Origin: Blautia sp. | GTDB lineage: Bacteria; Bacillota; Clostridia; Lachnospirales; Lachnospiraceae | Assembly: GCA_017475035.1 (NCBI GenBank) | Contig: JAFVGK010000094.1 | Location: 1-46,029 of the forward strand | DNA: 46,029 nucleotides | Direction of reading: 5' to 3' | Shown here: positions 34,860 through 43,411 of the stretch, piece by piece | Layout: every line of letters starts with the position of its first letter | Position numbering within the stretch: the first letter of the stretch is position 1 | Position numbers and translations under genes: made by a program | The notes under the pieces: generated by a model | Database searches by the model: none | What the model was told of the DNA's origin: nothing | The model's input: only the letters and a program-made list of their open reading frames with translations

Positions 34860-36413
34860 TTAGGTCAGGAATCGCCGGATGATATACGCCGGAGTGCAGC
34901 TCCACGCATGGCAATAGCTGTTGACGATACTCCCGCCTTCTCCGTAGGGAGATGCCCCCGGATCATCCGGGTTCCACGCTTCATAAAACGTATCCGCTCC
35001 TGCTTCGATCATGCTGCCCCAGTAGGCCTTGATATGAGCGACGGCGTCTTCTTTCCGTCCTGCATGCAGCAAAGCCATCACGTAATAATGATGCATATAG
35101 GGAGTCTGCATAGGATAATCATCCGCAAATTCCTGTGCGCGTCCCATCAGTTCTGCTGCCGCCTCCGGCTCCGGAACATCTGCCAGCACCATCCATACCT
35201 GTGTTGCGATGGATTTTTGCCCGTTGCTCAGGAAACAGCCGGCCTTTTCATCCCAATAATGCTTCAGGGCGGCTTGTTTCAGATACTCCGCTTTTCCTGC
35301 AAGCTCCCCTGCTTTTCGGGCATCTCCTTTACGGTCTGCCAGCTTTACGGCATAAGCCAGGGCATAGATCAGGACGGCAAGAGCGCAGCCTGATTTATCA
35401 ACTTCATCATTCCAGTCAATAAAGGTATCAGCCACCGTTTCCGGCGTTACGCATCCGTCATCATCCACACGATCCAGTGCGATGTCAATCTGCTCCATGG
35501 CAACATCGTAAAGCTCCTCCAGAGCCTGGGCATCCTCATATTCCTCCAGATACTCTTCCAGTGTAATCACGAAAAACAGGGCATAATCAAACAGATACGT
35601 ATCATCTGCCGCCACTTCAGGCTCCGTAAACAGGCATGCGCTCACCCTGCCGTCCGGGAACCTGCTTCCGGCAAAAAGATACAGACACCGTTTTACCAGA
35701 TCCCCGTTCCGAAAACTCACGGCATTTGTCAGGGCCTGCAGACGAAAATCCCCCGTCCACAGCCGGCGGTCTCTCTTCGGGCCATCTTCAAACACTTCCT
35801 GCATGCAGTCTTTCAAGGTAGCCAGGCTCACCTGATAAATCCGTTCCAGCATCGCATCCCGGCAGGAAAAATCGTCCAGTCTCCCCGGATCCGCTGAAGT
35901 CTGCGTCATACACTCTGCATGCCTTACCACTACCTTATATTTCGGGGAAGTATCGATCACGGAAATCTTCAGATAACGCAATGCATATCTTCGGGGCAGT
36001 ACCAGTCTGGCCGGCAGGACATCCACATGAATATACTCCTCGGGAACCCAGCTGCCGGAAATCCAGCCTTTATACTGCTCAGAATCCGCCTCCAGTTCCG
36101 CCCTTGTCTCCGCGAAAGTCAGCTTTAAAAAAGCCGGCGCGTCCTGATGGCTCCCGGCATGGGAAAGATCCAGCATGATGCGGCCGACATAGTGAGCTCC
36201 AAAGTCCAGGCAGAGCTCCTCGCCCTTTCCCAGGGAAATATGCGGCAGCTCTTCCGGCAGTATTCCATCCTGACAAGATAAAACACTGCAGCTGTCAATC
36301 CTTTTTGGTAAAACAATCCTGTGGTGAAGCACCGGCATCAGCTCCTTTGCCCTGTCCAACAGGGCAGCGTGATTCTCCGGATGAAAATCTTCTACAATTC
36401 TGATCAGAGCCAT
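34860..36413 (-). CDS. GH78 alpha-L-rhamnosidase-like glycoside hydrolase
   Basis: 517-residue protein, probably cytoplasmic (no signal peptide). Residues 209-222 (EDGPKRDRRLWTGD) match the GH78 catalytic-region signature in which the acid and substrate-binding carboxylates lie, and the C-terminal FYEAWNPDD and HAWSCTPAYII also fit the (alpha/alpha)6 barrel. It is short: typical GH78 enzymes exceed 700 residues with several beta-sandwich domains. Here only one (about 55-165) precedes the barrel. Substrate is inferred to be a rhamnoside or a related deoxysugar glycoside. It starts 19 bases after the Nudix gene and probably shares its transcript. Confidence 0.8.
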   Translation of the reverse strand: MALIRIVEDFHPENHAALLDRAKELMPVLHHRIVLPKRIDSCSVLSCQDGILPEELPHISLGKGEELCLDFGAHYVGRIMLDLSHAGSHQDAPAFLKLTFAETRAELEADSEQYKGWISGSWVPEEYIHVDVLPARLVLPRRYALRYLKISVIDTSPKYKVVVRHAECMTQTSADPGRLDDFSCRDAMLERIYQVSLATLKDCMQEVFEDGPKRDRRLWTGDFRLQALTNAVSFRNGDLVKRCLYLFAGSRFPDGRVSACLFTEPEVAADDTYLFDYALFFVITLEEYLEEYEDAQALEELYDVAMEQIDIALDRVDDDGCVTPETVADTFIDWNDEVDKSGCALAVLIYALAYAVKLADRKGDARKAGELAGKAEYLKQAALKHYWDEKAGCFLSNGQKSIATQVWMVLADVPEPEAAAELMGRAQEFADDYPMQTPYMHHYYVMALLHAGRKEDAVAHIKAYWGSMIEAGADTFYEAWNPDDPGASPYGEGGSIVNSYCHAWSCTPAYIIRRFLT

Positions 36414-36432
36414 TTTCTTTCCCCGCCTGTTT

Positions 36433-37107
36433 TTACCTTTCCTGAGATTTCAGATAATCGATCGCCTGCGCAATCAAAGATCCGTGATCGATCGCCAATC
36501 CACTTGTCGAAACCATTTTATACCGGTATTCGCGCAGAAGTCCCGCGCTCCGGCATGTCCGTTCCACACCGGCCTCCATCGTCAGACCGCTTTCCGGCTG
36601 ACAGAACTTCAGGGTGATCAGATCCTTGTCACCCTCCCTGCGCACTTCCTCGGACACCTCAAACCATGCGGCATCCGCGGCGTCATCTCCCGCCTCTGCC
36701 CGGATATCCTCCTCAATCAGAGTCAGATAAGCCGTCGTGATGATTCTCCACCTCGGATCCCTGTCGACATTCCCGTAAGTATGCAGCTGGATCATCGGAA
36801 GGCCGGTAATCCCCGTTTCCTCTTCCAGTTCCCTTCGTGCCGCGGTCTCCAGATCCTCACGAAGCTCCACAAAGCCTCCCGGCAATGCCCAGAAGCCAAT
36901 ATTCGGGTGATTTCTCCTCTTGATCATCAAGAGCTTCCAGGAGGAAGCACTTTCCCCACACTTTTTAAAAATCAGCATATCTACGGTATTGCTGGGGCAA
37001 TCGTATTTTTTTGCGTCGTATTCCTCCAGAAACTCTTCCAGAGTCTGTCCGGCTTCATTTCTGCCTCCGCAGCCCCGATACTTTTCCAGGTCATCTAAAA
37101 ACCGCAT
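36433..37107 (-). CDS. Nudix hydrolase
   Basis: 224-residue Nudix protein with a perfect Nudix box, GFVELRE...RRELEEETGI (GX5EX7REUXEEXGU). It is preceded by a NIGFWALPGG strand. It hydrolyses some nucleoside-diphosphate-X substrate, with ADP-ribose or an NDP-sugar possible. The N-terminal 50 residues (MRFLDDLEKYRGCGG...YDAKKYDCPS) and a C-terminal extension after the box are additional to the core. Start at 37107 after GAGGAGGGAG. First gene of a two-gene unit with the GH78-like enzyme. Confidence 0.9.
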   Translation of the reverse strand: MRFLDDLEKYRGCGGRNEAGQTLEEFLEEYDAKKYDCPSNTVDMLIFKKCGESASSWKLLMIKRRNHPNIGFWALPGGFVELREDLETAARRELEEETGITGLPMIQLHTYGNVDRDPRWRIITTAYLTLIEEDIRAEAGDDAADAAWFEVSEEVRREGDKDLITLKFCQPESGLTMEAGVERTCRSAGLLREYRYKMVSTSGLAIDHGSLIAQAIDYLKSQER

Positions 37108-37134
37108 TTCCGCTCCCTCCTCAACCACATTCCA

Positions 37135-37186
37135 CGCAAAAATGAGTGGGGTCATTTTTGCATGACCTTTTGTCGCCTGAATCATT
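37135..37186. repeat. long palindromic intergenic repeat, copy 4 (half copy)
   Basis: The right arm GCATGACCTTTTGTCGCCTG and TGAATCA match other copies. The tip GCAAAAATGAG/GTCATTTTTGC is kept and the left outer arm is missing. On the minus strand the element starts immediately at the end of the -10 box (TATAATGATTCAGGCG). Confidence 0.6.
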
Positions 37187-37212
37187 ATATCATGCTGAAC
37201 AAAAATAAGCAA
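37184..37212 (-). promoter_or_regulatory. promoter of the Nudix-GH78 unit
   Basis: Minus-strand -35 TTGCTT (37207-37212), 17-base spacer, perfect -10 TATAAT (37184-37189). The palindromic repeat would form the first bases of the transcript. Confidence 0.7.
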
Positions 37213-37252
37213 ACGGACAACAGAACTCTGCCCGCTTCAAAAGGGAAACGGC

Positions 37253-37972
37253 TCACATCCCCATCTTCTTCATATCCTCCAGCGTTTTTTCCGCTTTTCT
37301 TTCCTCTTTCTCCGTCTGCTCTTCTTCCTCATATACCGTCGGCAGATATTCGGAGAAATCCTTTACCAGCAGGGACGCCCCGATCATGGCAACAGCGCCG
37401 AACCCAAAGGCAACCCAGCAAAAGGCATACAGGGGCAGCATCTGCGGATCTGAATACGTCAGAAAAAGAGGGAACACATCAAAAAATACCAGGACGAGGA
37501 TTTTCCACGGTCTTCTCGCGGCAAAAAAAACGGCGTTTCTCATCAGATGAGGAATCGTATCCGCAAAAGCCGCCATGACCGGCAGCAAAAAAGCAGTCAA
37601 GATCAATCCGGCCATCGCCAGCACATAGATCGCATACCGGAACCAGATAAAAACGCCGCCTGCATACCCGCAAAATCTTAAGTCAAAATAACAAAGAAGA
37701 GCAAATGCGGCAGCCATCGCTTCATACATCATGCTCTGCCTGAAATTTGTCCGAAAGCCGGTCCAGAACTCTTTAAAGGGATTGATAACTCCATCCGAGC
37801 GCAGTACCCGCAGCATCACATGATACAAAGCCACAGCGGAGGGCAGGGCCGTCACGATCGGCAAAGTAAAAAGCACAAACATCAGATTTGCTCCGATGAT
37901 AATCCCGATTCTCGTCATCAGCTGCCCGAAAGCACTGTCATTCTGAAAGATCCCGTTTATCAGCCTGCCCAT
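37253..37972 (-). CDS. yesL: YesL family (DUF624) membrane protein
   Basis: 239-residue membrane protein with about five hydrophobic segments and a highly charged C-terminal tail (EEEEQTEKEERKAEKTLED). MGRLINGIFQNDSAFGQLMT, LFTLPIVTALPSAVALYHVM and the following GVINPFKEFW are typical of YesL/DUF624 proteins, which are encoded next to sugar ABC transporters in Bacillus and Clostridia. Their precise role is unknown. Start at 37972, nine bases after GGGAGGAGG of repeat copy F. Confidence 0.86.
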   Translation of the reverse strand: MGRLINGIFQNDSAFGQLMTRIGIIIGANLMFVLFTLPIVTALPSAVALYHVMLRVLRSDGVINPFKEFWTGFRTNFRQSMMYEAMAAAFALLCYFDLRFCGYAGGVFIWFRYAIYVLAMAGLILTAFLLPVMAAFADTIPHLMRNAVFFAARRPWKILVLVFFDVFPLFLTYSDPQMLPLYAFCWVAFGFGAVAMIGASLLVKDFSEYLPTVYEEEEQTEKEERKAEKTLEDMKKMGM

Positions 37973-37980
37973 TCCTGCAC

Positions 37981-38076
37981 TCCTCCTCCCAAAGCGAAGT
38001 TTTATAAGTTGACTCAATGATCACGGATGACGATTTTGCTGTTCTGGCAATTGGGCTGCCGATGACAAAATCAGTC
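37981..38076 (-). repeat. dispersed Shine-Dalgarno-bearing repeat, copy F
   Basis: On the minus strand this copy runs from just after the stop codon of the membrane protein gene at 38077 to GGGAGGAGG before yesL. The internal hairpin is weaker (GGCAGCCC/TTGCC) than in copies A and D. Confidence 0.72.
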
Positions 38077-38892
38077 TCACTCACTGACATACTCCAAAAA
38101 AGACTCCACTGCTTCCAGATGTGACGTATATGCTCCGATTCCCAGACAGCAGCTTTCCGGGTACAGGTTCCACTCCGTCATCAGCTTACTGTCCGTCAGG
38201 TCTATCCCTACAGGAACCGGTTCCTGAGAATAGGCTTCATCCAAAGGCAGCGTCCAGACCAGACGATCCGCGTATTTTTCCCGCAGCTCCTCACAGCCCT
38301 CATGATTTAGATCCAACAGTCTCCCGGTTGCGCCTAAGGCTTCGAGTCCTTCCCGTTCCATGGTTACCACGTCAACCGTGCCGGTTTCCACAAGGGCAAC
38401 AAAAGACTGAAAATAGCTGTTGTTTGTCCCTCCCTCCCTGGAAGGATCAAAAAAAGATCTTGCCTGAAAGACCACGTTTTTTTCCCTCAGATCAAAGCTG
38501 CTATAGGAAACAAAACCGTCATAAAGCTCCGAATCGTTTCCTACGTCTGCCATCGTGTTTGCAAAAACCGCGTAAAACCAGTTTTCTTTCACAGAAAACA
38601 AAGCATGCCACCCGACATATCCGATCAGAAAAACCGCTGCGGCAATCCCGATCATCCACAGCCAGTAGTAATCCAGGATATAAGAAAGCCTGCTGCCCTT
38701 CGGCAAAGCAAGTATTTTCTGTTTTTCCGCATAAAACGATTCCCTGAGTTTTTGTTTCATAGACTGACGCTCCGGTCCGTTTCCTCTGCTTTTCTCCGAT
38801 TGTTTCGTCTGGGGCCTTCCCTGACGCTTTACCGGCTGTCTCGTCTGATATTTCACAGAATGCTTCACCCGAGGCTTTGTTTTCTGCTTCAA
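38077..38892 (-). CDS. single-pass membrane protein with extracellular domain, unknown function
   Basis: Not recognised as a named family. The 271-residue protein begins with TTG after AGGAGAAGGAG. It has a very basic cytoplasmic N-terminus of about 70 residues (many Lys/Arg/Gln), one membrane helix (about 74-97) and an outside domain of about 170 residues. That domain has a VDVVTMEREGLEALGATGRL...PVGIDLTDS pattern that recalls a lobe of a sugar-binding protein. An alternative ATG at 38760 (MKQKLRES) would remove the basic tail. It lies between the alpha-galactoside transporter genes and yesL on the same strand, so a helper role in sugar uptake is possible but unproven. Confidence 0.6.
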   Translation of the reverse strand: MKQKTKPRVKHSVKYQTRQPVKRQGRPQTKQSEKSRGNGPERQSMKQKLRESFYAEKQKILALPKGSRLSYILDYYWLWMIGIAAAVFLIGYVGWHALFSVKENWFYAVFANTMADVGNDSELYDGFVSYSSFDLREKNVVFQARSFFDPSREGGTNNSYFQSFVALVETGTVDVVTMEREGLEALGATGRLLDLNHEGCEELREKYADRLVWTLPLDEAYSQEPVPVGIDLTDSKLMTEWNLYPESCCLGIGAYTSHLEAVESFLEYVSE

Positions 38893-38971
38893 TGTATTTT
38901 TCTCCTTCTCCTGTAAAAATTAAAAGTAAACAAAATGCCTGCATTCTGATTCGTTTACTCCGCCCTGCCAT

Positions 38972-39008
38972 AAAAAAGGCTGGCAGGAAACCTCCTGTCA
39001 GCCTTTTT
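38972..39008 (-). terminator. terminator after the alpha-galactoside permease genes
   Basis: Minus-strand AAAAAGGCTGACAGGAGG / CCTGCCAGCC with T6, 4 bases after the second permease stop. It separates the permeases from the downstream membrane protein gene. Confidence 0.82.
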
Positions 39009-39011
39009 ATC

Positions 39012-39854
39012 TCACAGCTTTCCGCCGGAGGTGGCAATACCTTCCACAAACTGCTTCTGGAAGATGACATAGATAATAACCATCGGCAATACAGCAAGCG
39101 TAGCTGCAGCCATCATGGTCGGATATTCCGAGCCATACTGTCCCTGCATCTTCGCAAGGCCGGCGGACAAGGTCGTCGTATTTGCATTCGTACATACGAT
39201 CATCGGCCACATCAGGTCCTTAAACGCGAAGACCGCGGTAAAGATGCCCAGGGAAATCATGGAGCTTCTGGTCAGCGGCATCATGATGCGAAGGAATCTC
39301 TGTCCCACATTACATCCGTCGATGCTGGCCGCCTCCTCCAGGTCCTTAGGCAGGCCCTGATAGCCTGTCTTTAAAAGATACGTGCCGAAGGCGGTCACCG
39401 CTCCCGGGAAAACCAGACCGAAGGTGGTATTCAGCATACCCATCTTGGAAACCATCAGGTACTGCGGGATAATAAAGATCTGGGCCGGAACCATCATCTG
39501 GATCAGAACCATCGCGAAAAGAACATTCTTTCCGGGGAAATTCAGGCGGCCGAACGCATAGCCGGCCATCGTGGCAGTCAGGCAGGCGCAGACAACACGG
39601 AAGAAAATCATCAGGAGCGTATTCTTATACAGAACGACGAAGTTGTAGCTCTTCCATACCGTCGCGAAATTCTCCCAATGCCACCCGCTGTTCGGGAAGA
39701 TATAGAAGGGATTCACCGAGATGGACTCCTGTGTCGTCTTGACCGCAGTCAGAATCATCCAGGCAAAAGGCACAAGCATGATGAACGCCATGATGATCAG
39801 AACAGTATGGGTCAGGATCTTGTTGCGTCTCATTCTTTTTTCAGCGCTATCCAT
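39012..39854 (-). CDS. sugar ABC transporter permease, MalG/RafG type
   Basis: 280-residue membrane permease with six helices. The EAA loop is DLEEAASIDGCNVGQRFLRI (about 187-206), and the C-terminal QKQFVEGIATSGGKL is the typical MalG-like end. ATG after AAAGGAGGG. With the preceding permease it forms the pore for the binding protein at 40901. No ATPase gene is present, so a shared MsmK/MsmX-like ATPase is inferred. The neighbouring GH36 gene suggests alpha-galactoside transport. Confidence 0.9.
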   Translation of the reverse strand: MDSAEKRMRRNKILTHTVLIIMAFIMLVPFAWMILTAVKTTQESISVNPFYIFPNSGWHWENFATVWKSYNFVVLYKNTLLMIFFRVVCACLTATMAGYAFGRLNFPGKNVLFAMVLIQMMVPAQIFIIPQYLMVSKMGMLNTTFGLVFPGAVTAFGTYLLKTGYQGLPKDLEEAASIDGCNVGQRFLRIMMPLTRSSMISLGIFTAVFAFKDLMWPMIVCTNANTTTLSAGLAKMQGQYGSEYPTMMAAATLAVLPMVIIYVIFQKQFVEGIATSGGKL

Positions 39855-39869
39855 TTATCCATCCCTCCT

Positions 39870-40757
39870 TTAATTCTGATATACAACCTTCTTCTCCACC
39901 TGCTGCAAAATCCAGGTCAGGATCAGGATGAAGATCAGAAGGACAACGACAAGCGTAGCACCATATCCCTTGTTACCATTCGTGAACGCATACTGATAGA
40001 ACAGGTAAACGATAGACTGCACTTTCTTCAAAGCCACGTTCGTCTTGTCCATGACCATGAACATCAGGTCAAATATGGTCAGGGCGCCAATGATACGGGT
40101 CTGGACAATAAAGAAGGTCGTCGGGGAAAGAAGCGGTATCGTAATCGAGAAAAACTGGCGCAGCTCGCTGGCTCCGTCAATATCTGCCGCTTCATAATAG
40201 TCTCCGGGAATCTCCTGAAGACCGGAAAGGAACAATACCATGTTATAACCGATGATCGACCACACGCCGATCACGCCGATGGAAATCCAGGCGATCTTCG
40301 GATCGGAAATCCAGGCGACCTTGGTATGCAGGATATTGTTCAGCAGGCCAAACTGGGTATTGTACAGCCACTTCCAGACCATAGCCACCGCTGCCGGAGC
40401 GCAGACCATAGGGAGGAAGAAGATCGTCCGGTAAACAGACCTGCCCGCGATCTTCTTGTTCAGCAATACGGCCAGAATCAAAGCGATAATGATGCCAAAG
40501 GGCACCTCTATAACGGCATACTTGATCGTATTCAACAAAGACTGCCAGGTTTCGGGATTCTGGATCACACGCTGATAATTTGCCAATCCGACAAAGGTAT
40601 TTCCCCGTCCGAAGTCTCCTGTCTTGCAGAAGGACTGATAAATCGTATTCACAATCGGATAAAAGTTCAGCACGATCAGGCCGATCATGGTAGGCGCCAC
40701 GAATGCCAGCCCCCACTTCGCCTCGCTTTTTTCCTTTGGCGACATATTCTTAAACAA
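39870..40757 (-). CDS. sugar ABC transporter permease, MalF/RafF type
   Basis: 295-residue permease with six helices and an N-terminal KWGLAFVAPTMIGLIVLNFY that is common to this family. The EAA loop is YEAADIDGASELRQFFSITI. The start is probably TTG at 40757, seven bases after AGGGGG. The ATG four codons later is too far from that ribosome site. It lies 15 bases before the MalG-type gene and follows an attenuator hairpin after the binding-protein gene. Confidence 0.9.
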   Translation of the reverse strand: MFKNMSPKEKSEAKWGLAFVAPTMIGLIVLNFYPIVNTIYQSFCKTGDFGRGNTFVGLANYQRVIQNPETWQSLLNTIKYAVIEVPFGIIIALILAVLLNKKIAGRSVYRTIFFLPMVCAPAAVAMVWKWLYNTQFGLLNNILHTKVAWISDPKIAWISIGVIGVWSIIGYNMVLFLSGLQEIPGDYYEAADIDGASELRQFFSITIPLLSPTTFFIVQTRIIGALTIFDLMFMVMDKTNVALKKVQSIVYLFYQYAFTNGNKGYGATLVVVLLIFILILTWILQQVEKKVVYQN

Positions 40758-40816
40758 CGGATATCCCCCTTTCTTATACAGGGTATCAGAAAGACTTTCC
40801 AGCCGGTTTCCGATAC

Positions 40817-40861
40817 AAAAAAGACGGGAAAGGAATCAGCCTTTGGCTGTTCTTTCCCGTC
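40817..40861 (-). terminator. attenuator between binding-protein and permease genes
   Basis: Minus-strand GACGGGAAAG and CTTTCCCGTC with inner CAGCC/GGCTG form a stem followed by T6, about 40 bases after the binding-protein stop. Partial read-through is required for the permeases unless a second promoter exists. Confidence 0.82.
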
Positions 40862-40900
40862 CAAAGGGCTTTTCAATTACACTTCAGCGACGGTTTCCGA

Positions 40901-42208
40901 TCATTCGTTCGCGATCGCGTTCTCGATAATCATCTGCGCATTGTCGCAGGCCTGAGCCATCACATCCGGATCAGAAGGATTCTGCCATGCATCAAGGAAT
41001 GCTCCTGACTGCTGCAGAGCATCTTCCCAGACGGTAGTATTACGTGTATACGGACGGAAGAACAGGTCTCCTTCCAGCTCCGCGCGAACAAACGCGGAAA
41101 CATCCATGCCCTCGAACGCGCTTGCAAAAGCATCGGAAATGCCAACCATGCCGCCCATCGTTACGCCCAGCTCAGCCTGCTCCAGCTGGCCTTTTTCTGC
41201 GCAGAAATAGGAGATCAGGCTGTAAGCGGCATCCGGATCTGCTGTGTTATATGAAGCAGCCCAGCCAAGGCCGTTGTATGCGGAATAACGCTCTCCCTCG
41301 TCACAGGCGCCGTTCTCATTGACATCTGCGTACGGAAGCATTGCCCATGCATAATCTGCGGAATTCTCAGCCTTATAGAAGTTGTTGATCATCCAGGAGC
41401 CCTGGGTAATCATAGCGGTAAGCCCGGACATAAACAGAGAATCCGTACCGGTCTCGGCGACTGTCGTCTGCGGCGCGGCATACTCAAGGATCTGGCGCAG
41501 CTTCTCCATGGCAGCTTTGCCCTGCTCGGATCCGATCGTCGTGCCCTTGTGATCATCTGTAATAACCTGTGCGCCATAATCATAGATGATGTTATACCAG
41601 CCGTCCTGGTTGTTGGAGGTATTGATGGCATAGCCATAAACGCCGTCAGCTGCGCCTGCTTCCGTGATCGTCTTCGCGGCCGCAAGAACATCGTCCCAGG
41701 TCCAGTCATCGGTAGGATAATCTACGCCGTATTTGTCAAAGATCGCTTTATTGTACAGCAAAGCGATGGTATCATGATCCTTCGGCAGAGCATACTGTAC
41801 GCCGTTGGAATTGTACAGATTTACCACGCCTTCATAATAGTTCGCCAGATCAATGGCGTCATCCGCGGCGATATAATCGTCCAGATTCAGAAGAAGGTCA
41901 TTCTCCATGTAGAGCTGAGCTGTATTGGAATGCATCCAGAATACATCCGGCATCTGGCCGCCGGAAGCGCCGGCTTCAAGCAATGTCCAATAATTATCCC
42001 AGTCAACAACATTGATCGTAACCTTCACGCCGGATTCTGCGGACCACTCATCTGCGATCTGCTGAAGACCTGCAAGCTGGTTGTTGTCCCAGATATTGAC
42101 CTGCAACTCGCTGGTCGTATAAGCGCCAGCGGTGGTCGGCATCGCGAGACACAAGCCTGCTGCCATGCCAAGTGAAAGAGCTGCGGATAAAATCTTCTTT
42201 GCTTTCAT
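40901..42208 (-). CDS. sugar-binding protein of an alpha-galactoside-type ABC transporter
   Basis: 435-residue family-1 solute-binding protein (MsmE/RafE-like by context). The signal peptide (about 1-28) ends PTTAGA, followed by LQVNIWDNNQLAGLQQIADE. Family features include SGGQMPDVFWMHSN, ALPKDHDTIALLYNK and QGSWMINNF. It has no lipobox cysteine, as with the other two binding proteins in the window. ATG after AAGGAGGAA. It lies downstream of the AraC regulator gene with its own promoter region, and the substrate is inferred from the GH36 neighbour. Confidence 0.88.
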   Translation of the reverse strand: MKAKKILSAALSLGMAAGLCLAMPTTAGAYTTSELQVNIWDNNQLAGLQQIADEWSAESGVKVTINVVDWDNYWTLLEAGASGGQMPDVFWMHSNTAQLYMENDLLLNLDDYIAADDAIDLANYYEGVVNLYNSNGVQYALPKDHDTIALLYNKAIFDKYGVDYPTDDWTWDDVLAAAKTITEAGAADGVYGYAINTSNNQDGWYNIIYDYGAQVITDDHKGTTIGSEQGKAAMEKLRQILEYAAPQTTVAETGTDSLFMSGLTAMITQGSWMINNFYKAENSADYAWAMLPYADVNENGACDEGERYSAYNGLGWAASYNTADPDAAYSLISYFCAEKGQLEQAELGVTMGGMVGISDAFASAFEGMDVSAFVRAELEGDLFFRPYTRNTTVWEDALQQSGAFLDAWQNPSDPDVMAQACDNAQMIIENAIANE

Positions 42209-42328
42209 TCCGGTTCCTCCTTAAAAAGTGCTTTACATGAATGGTTCCTGCTTCCGGAATCTCCATCCTTGTGATTTCGAATCCGGTGCTTTCCGGTTGG
42301 TACGGCGTCTTCAACAGACGTTAAAAAG

Positions 42329-42334
42329 ATTATA
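42329..42334 (-). promoter_or_regulatory. -10 box of the binding-protein promoter
   Basis: Minus-strand TATAAT at 42329-42334, about 120 bases before the start codon. No good -35 is present at 17 bases (TACAAA), which fits a promoter needing an activator such as the adjacent AraC protein. The 260-base gap 42209-42468 holds no gene. Confidence 0.5.
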
Positions 42335-42468
42335 AAGAATCCTCATTCTTTTTTGTATGGTATTATGTCATTTCCATATGGACAAATCATGGTTATTCGT
42401 GATTTTGCCATTTATCAGGAACATTCTTTGTCTTTTTTCCGTCAAAGCTTCAGAAACAATCGTATCTT

Positions 42469-43404
42469 TCACAATGGATAGTCACTGACATACGTTCCCT
42501 TTTTGTCCCTCATTGCCAGCTTTGGACGTTTCTCCCGAAATTCCGACGGACTCATTCCATAGCGCCTCTTGAATGCTTTGGAAAAGGAAAGCGCGTCCAC
42601 GTATCCGACTTCATATGCGATGGCATTGATCGGGCTCTGGGTATCGCACAGCAGGGAAGCAGCCTTTTCCATGCGGAAATTCATCAGAAATTCCTGGGGC
42701 GACGCATTCATTTCCTTCTTGAAAATGCTGGCCAGATAATTCCTGCTGATCCCGATCGCCCTGGCTACGTCCTCCACCCTGATGCCCGTCTGGTAGGAAC
42801 TCAGCAGGAGATTCACCGCCGTCTGGACATAGATGTGATCTGCCCCTGCCTCCTCTTTTACATCCAGAACGTTTTCCCTGTTCTCTCCCATCAAGAGCGC
42901 CATCAGGCCATATAAAGCGCTTGTGCGGATCAGGTCATTCACATAAGTCAATTCAATCGCCCCAAGCATCCGATCCATCATGACCTTCATCTTGTCCATA
43001 TTCGGGCAGTCGATTACCGGACAAAGCTGCAGAAAACCTGCCCGGCGCATCATTTCATCCGCCCGGAACCCATGAAAACCGATCCACATATACTCCCAGG
43101 GTTCTTCCGGATCCGCCTGATACACCGTTTCTTCTTTTGGATAGATAAGAAACGCCTGTTTTTCCTTTACCGGGAAGATTTTTCCATCTTTGCTGAGCTT
43201 TCCCTTTCCCGAAATCACCATATGTAATACATAGCTTGTCCGCACAAAAGGGCCAAAGGAATAACCGGGTGTACACTGTTCCCGTCCGCAATAATCCAGA
43301 TTGATCGGATTCAGGCTGGAAATATTCTGAATCTGTTTCAGATCCTCAAGACCGGTAAAGTTCTCCGCCCGTGTCACGCCTACACTTCTTGATTTCTTTC
43401 CCAT
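42469..43404 (-). CDS. AraC-family transcriptional regulator
   Basis: 311-residue regulator with an N-terminal cupin sensor domain (about 40-130, including SYVLHMVISGKGKLSKDGK and AFLIYP). The C-terminal AraC double helix-turn-helix (about 205-300) includes VEDVARAIGISRNYLASIFK and the signature AYEVGYVDALSFSKAFKRRY-GMSPSEFR. It probably activates the GH36 and transporter genes in response to an alpha-galactoside, as MsmR and RafR do (family knowledge plus context). It starts 7 bases after the alpha-galactosidase stop with AGGAAGGAA. Confidence 0.92.
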   Translation of the reverse strand: MGKKSRSVGVTRAENFTGLEDLKQIQNISSLNPINLDYCGREQCTPGYSFGPFVRTSYVLHMVISGKGKLSKDGKIFPVKEKQAFLIYPKEETVYQADPEEPWEYMWIGFHGFRADEMMRRAGFLQLCPVIDCPNMDKMKVMMDRMLGAIELTYVNDLIRTSALYGLMALLMGENRENVLDVKEEAGADHIYVQTAVNLLLSSYQTGIRVEDVARAIGISRNYLASIFKKEMNASPQEFLMNFRMEKAASLLCDTQSPINAIAYEVGYVDALSFSKAFKRRYGMSPSEFREKRPKLAMRDKKGTYVSDYPL

Positions 43405-43411
43405 TTCCTTC

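Noticed and set aside
39678-40955. 425-codon rightward frame opposite the permease genes
   Set aside because: Antisense to two recognised membrane permeases. Its composition (many His/Asp/Gln) is typical of a shadow.
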